Assembly (NCBI RefSeq): GCF_029360705.1
Contig: NZ_JARKMX010000003.1
Span: 124,001 to 188,000, forward strand
Direction: 5' to 3'
DNA from: Paraflavitalea pollutisoli
GTDB taxonomy: Bacteria; Bacteroidota; Bacteroidia; Chitinophagales; Chitinophagaceae
Length of the DNA: 64,000 bases
Part shown: positions 63,448 to 64,000 of the stretch, piece by piece
Layout: every line of letters begins with the position of its first letter
Position numbering within the stretch: position 1 is the first letter of the stretch
Translations under genes and position numbers: made by a program
Notes under the pieces: model-generated
Told to the model about the DNA's origin: nothing
Database searches by the model: none
Seen by the model: only the letters and a program-made list of their open reading frames with translations

Positions 63448-63768
63448 GTACTCTTTAATATTCAGACTTTGGAAAGCAAGGCTTTGATGGAAATATTTGG
63501 ATATCTCTTTTTATACGAATTGTTTTATGCTAAAGGTATCATGTCGAAGCGTTGTTGGCTAGAGATAGATTTGAGTGATCACTTAGCCCATGTAACTTTT
63601 TTTCTCCATTATCTTACCAGAAACTTCCATTGACAGTGTTTCCCTATAAACTGCAATTAACAGCCCAATAGACAATTTATTCGATAAAGAAAGTCTTATC
63701 TATTCAATTTGCAATTGAATACTTCCAAGGAAATTGAGAAACGTGATTCGAAAAGTGTGTCAAATATT
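63448..63768. other. AT-rich intergenic region
   Basis: About 320 bases after rteC without a credible gene. No strong terminator was found. Confidence 0.4.
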
Positions 63769-64000
63769 TCACCTCCACCTGCTTTTCCGACGTCTGGCGA
63801 CCAGGTAGCCATGTTTATCACCAAAGCTATAATACCAACGAAGTCGATGTTTTTCCGCGTAAAATGATATTTGGGTAGCTACGAGGTCAAAAGTAGTATC
63901 TTCCTTAACGTTAAGTAGATAGTCGATTTTGAGAAGACACTCGCCACTCAGCTGTTGGGGATGTTGAGTTAAGTAATTTAGTTTTTTTGAATTTATTGAG
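63769..64000 (-). CDS. Partial hypothetical protein running off the right edge
   Basis: On the minus strand a frame is open from the window edge to a TGA at 63769. It encodes about 77 residues including QLSGECLLKIDYLLNVKEDTTFDLVATQISFYAEKHRLRWYYSFGDKHGYLVARRRKSRW. It has mixed helix/strand character and a basic end. No start codon lies inside the window. No family is recognised; the fact that no stop interrupts it is weak evidence because the stretch is short. Confidence 0.35.
   Translation of the reverse strand, partial: SINSKKLNYLTQHPQQLSGECLLKIDYLLNVKEDTTFDLVATQISFYAEKHRLRWYYSFGDKHGYLVARRRKSRWR

Noticed and set aside
1-64000. CRISPR arrays and insertion sequences
   Set aside because: I saw no regular short repeats with unique spacers, and no transposase gene or IS-type terminal inverted repeats.

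Overview
The window reads as chromosomal DNA of a gliding-type Bacteroidota, most likely Chitinophagales/Chitinophagaceae (inference). The signs are an rpoC-OmpH-APC permease backbone, four giant proteins with type IX secretion (T9SS) sorting tails, a TAnnTTTG-type promoter before a tRNA, DUF2279 and RteC proteins, and weak Shine-Dalgarno signals.

Positions 1-17.1 kb are core genome: the 3' part of rpoC, an OmpH/Skp-like chaperone, an APC amino-acid permease, a heptose-phosphate kinase (rfaE1/hldE kinase half), a frameshifted fructosamine-kinase-like gene, ribonuclease Z, dapA, accA, a heavily decayed blaI/M56 (BlaR1-like) pair, a secreted esterase, an exported M1 peptidase and a YycJ-like metallo-hydrolase. 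Strong hairpin terminators separate most units.

At 17.57 kb sits tRNA-Asp(GTC), followed at once by a tyrosine recombinase. From here to the right edge the content is accessory, so I read the tRNA as the left boundary of an integrated island whose right end is not seen. The island has two parts. Part A (19.2-41.4 kb) is a surface-protein locus: a DUF2279 gene, a 1214-residue SprB-like T9SS protein, a small AraC-type regulator, two DUF1254-type lipoproteins, then three more T9SS giants in one minus-strand run (822, about 1420 and 1476 residues; the last has three tandem 364-residue repeats). A second, decayed DUF2279 gene closes the locus, so two DUF2279 copies bracket it. Part B (42.8-64 kb) is a mobilization/conjugation region: histidine-kinase remnant, MobC-type coupling protein, MobB-type relaxase, MobA, an oriT-like hairpin cluster and a Toprim primase, then FecR, RadC and a dense set of small proteins (two J-domain, one MutS-domain-I-like, one SWIM zinc finger, several unknown), an AraC regulator, a receiver-like protein without its phospho-aspartate, an XRE regulator behind a 30-bp perfect palindrome, an MNT-HEPN protein, and RteC. 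No type IV secretion channel genes lie in the window; they are either farther right or supplied in trans.

Working together: the recombinase would insert the island at tRNA-Asp; MobA/B/C would nick and export it from the putative oriT; primase, RadC and the small-gene cluster lie on the side of oriT away from the relaxase and could be the leading region expressed first in a recipient; RteC, AraC, XRE and receiver-like proteins are the regulatory candidates. The T9SS giants are the likely cargo that acts on the cell surface. Several genes are broken (fructosamine kinase, blaI, M56, second DUF2279, a sigma-like remnant, a histidine-kinase tail), and many of the lesions are one-base changes, several in homopolymer runs, so some single frameshifts could be sequence errors while genes with several independent lesions are genuine pseudogenes.
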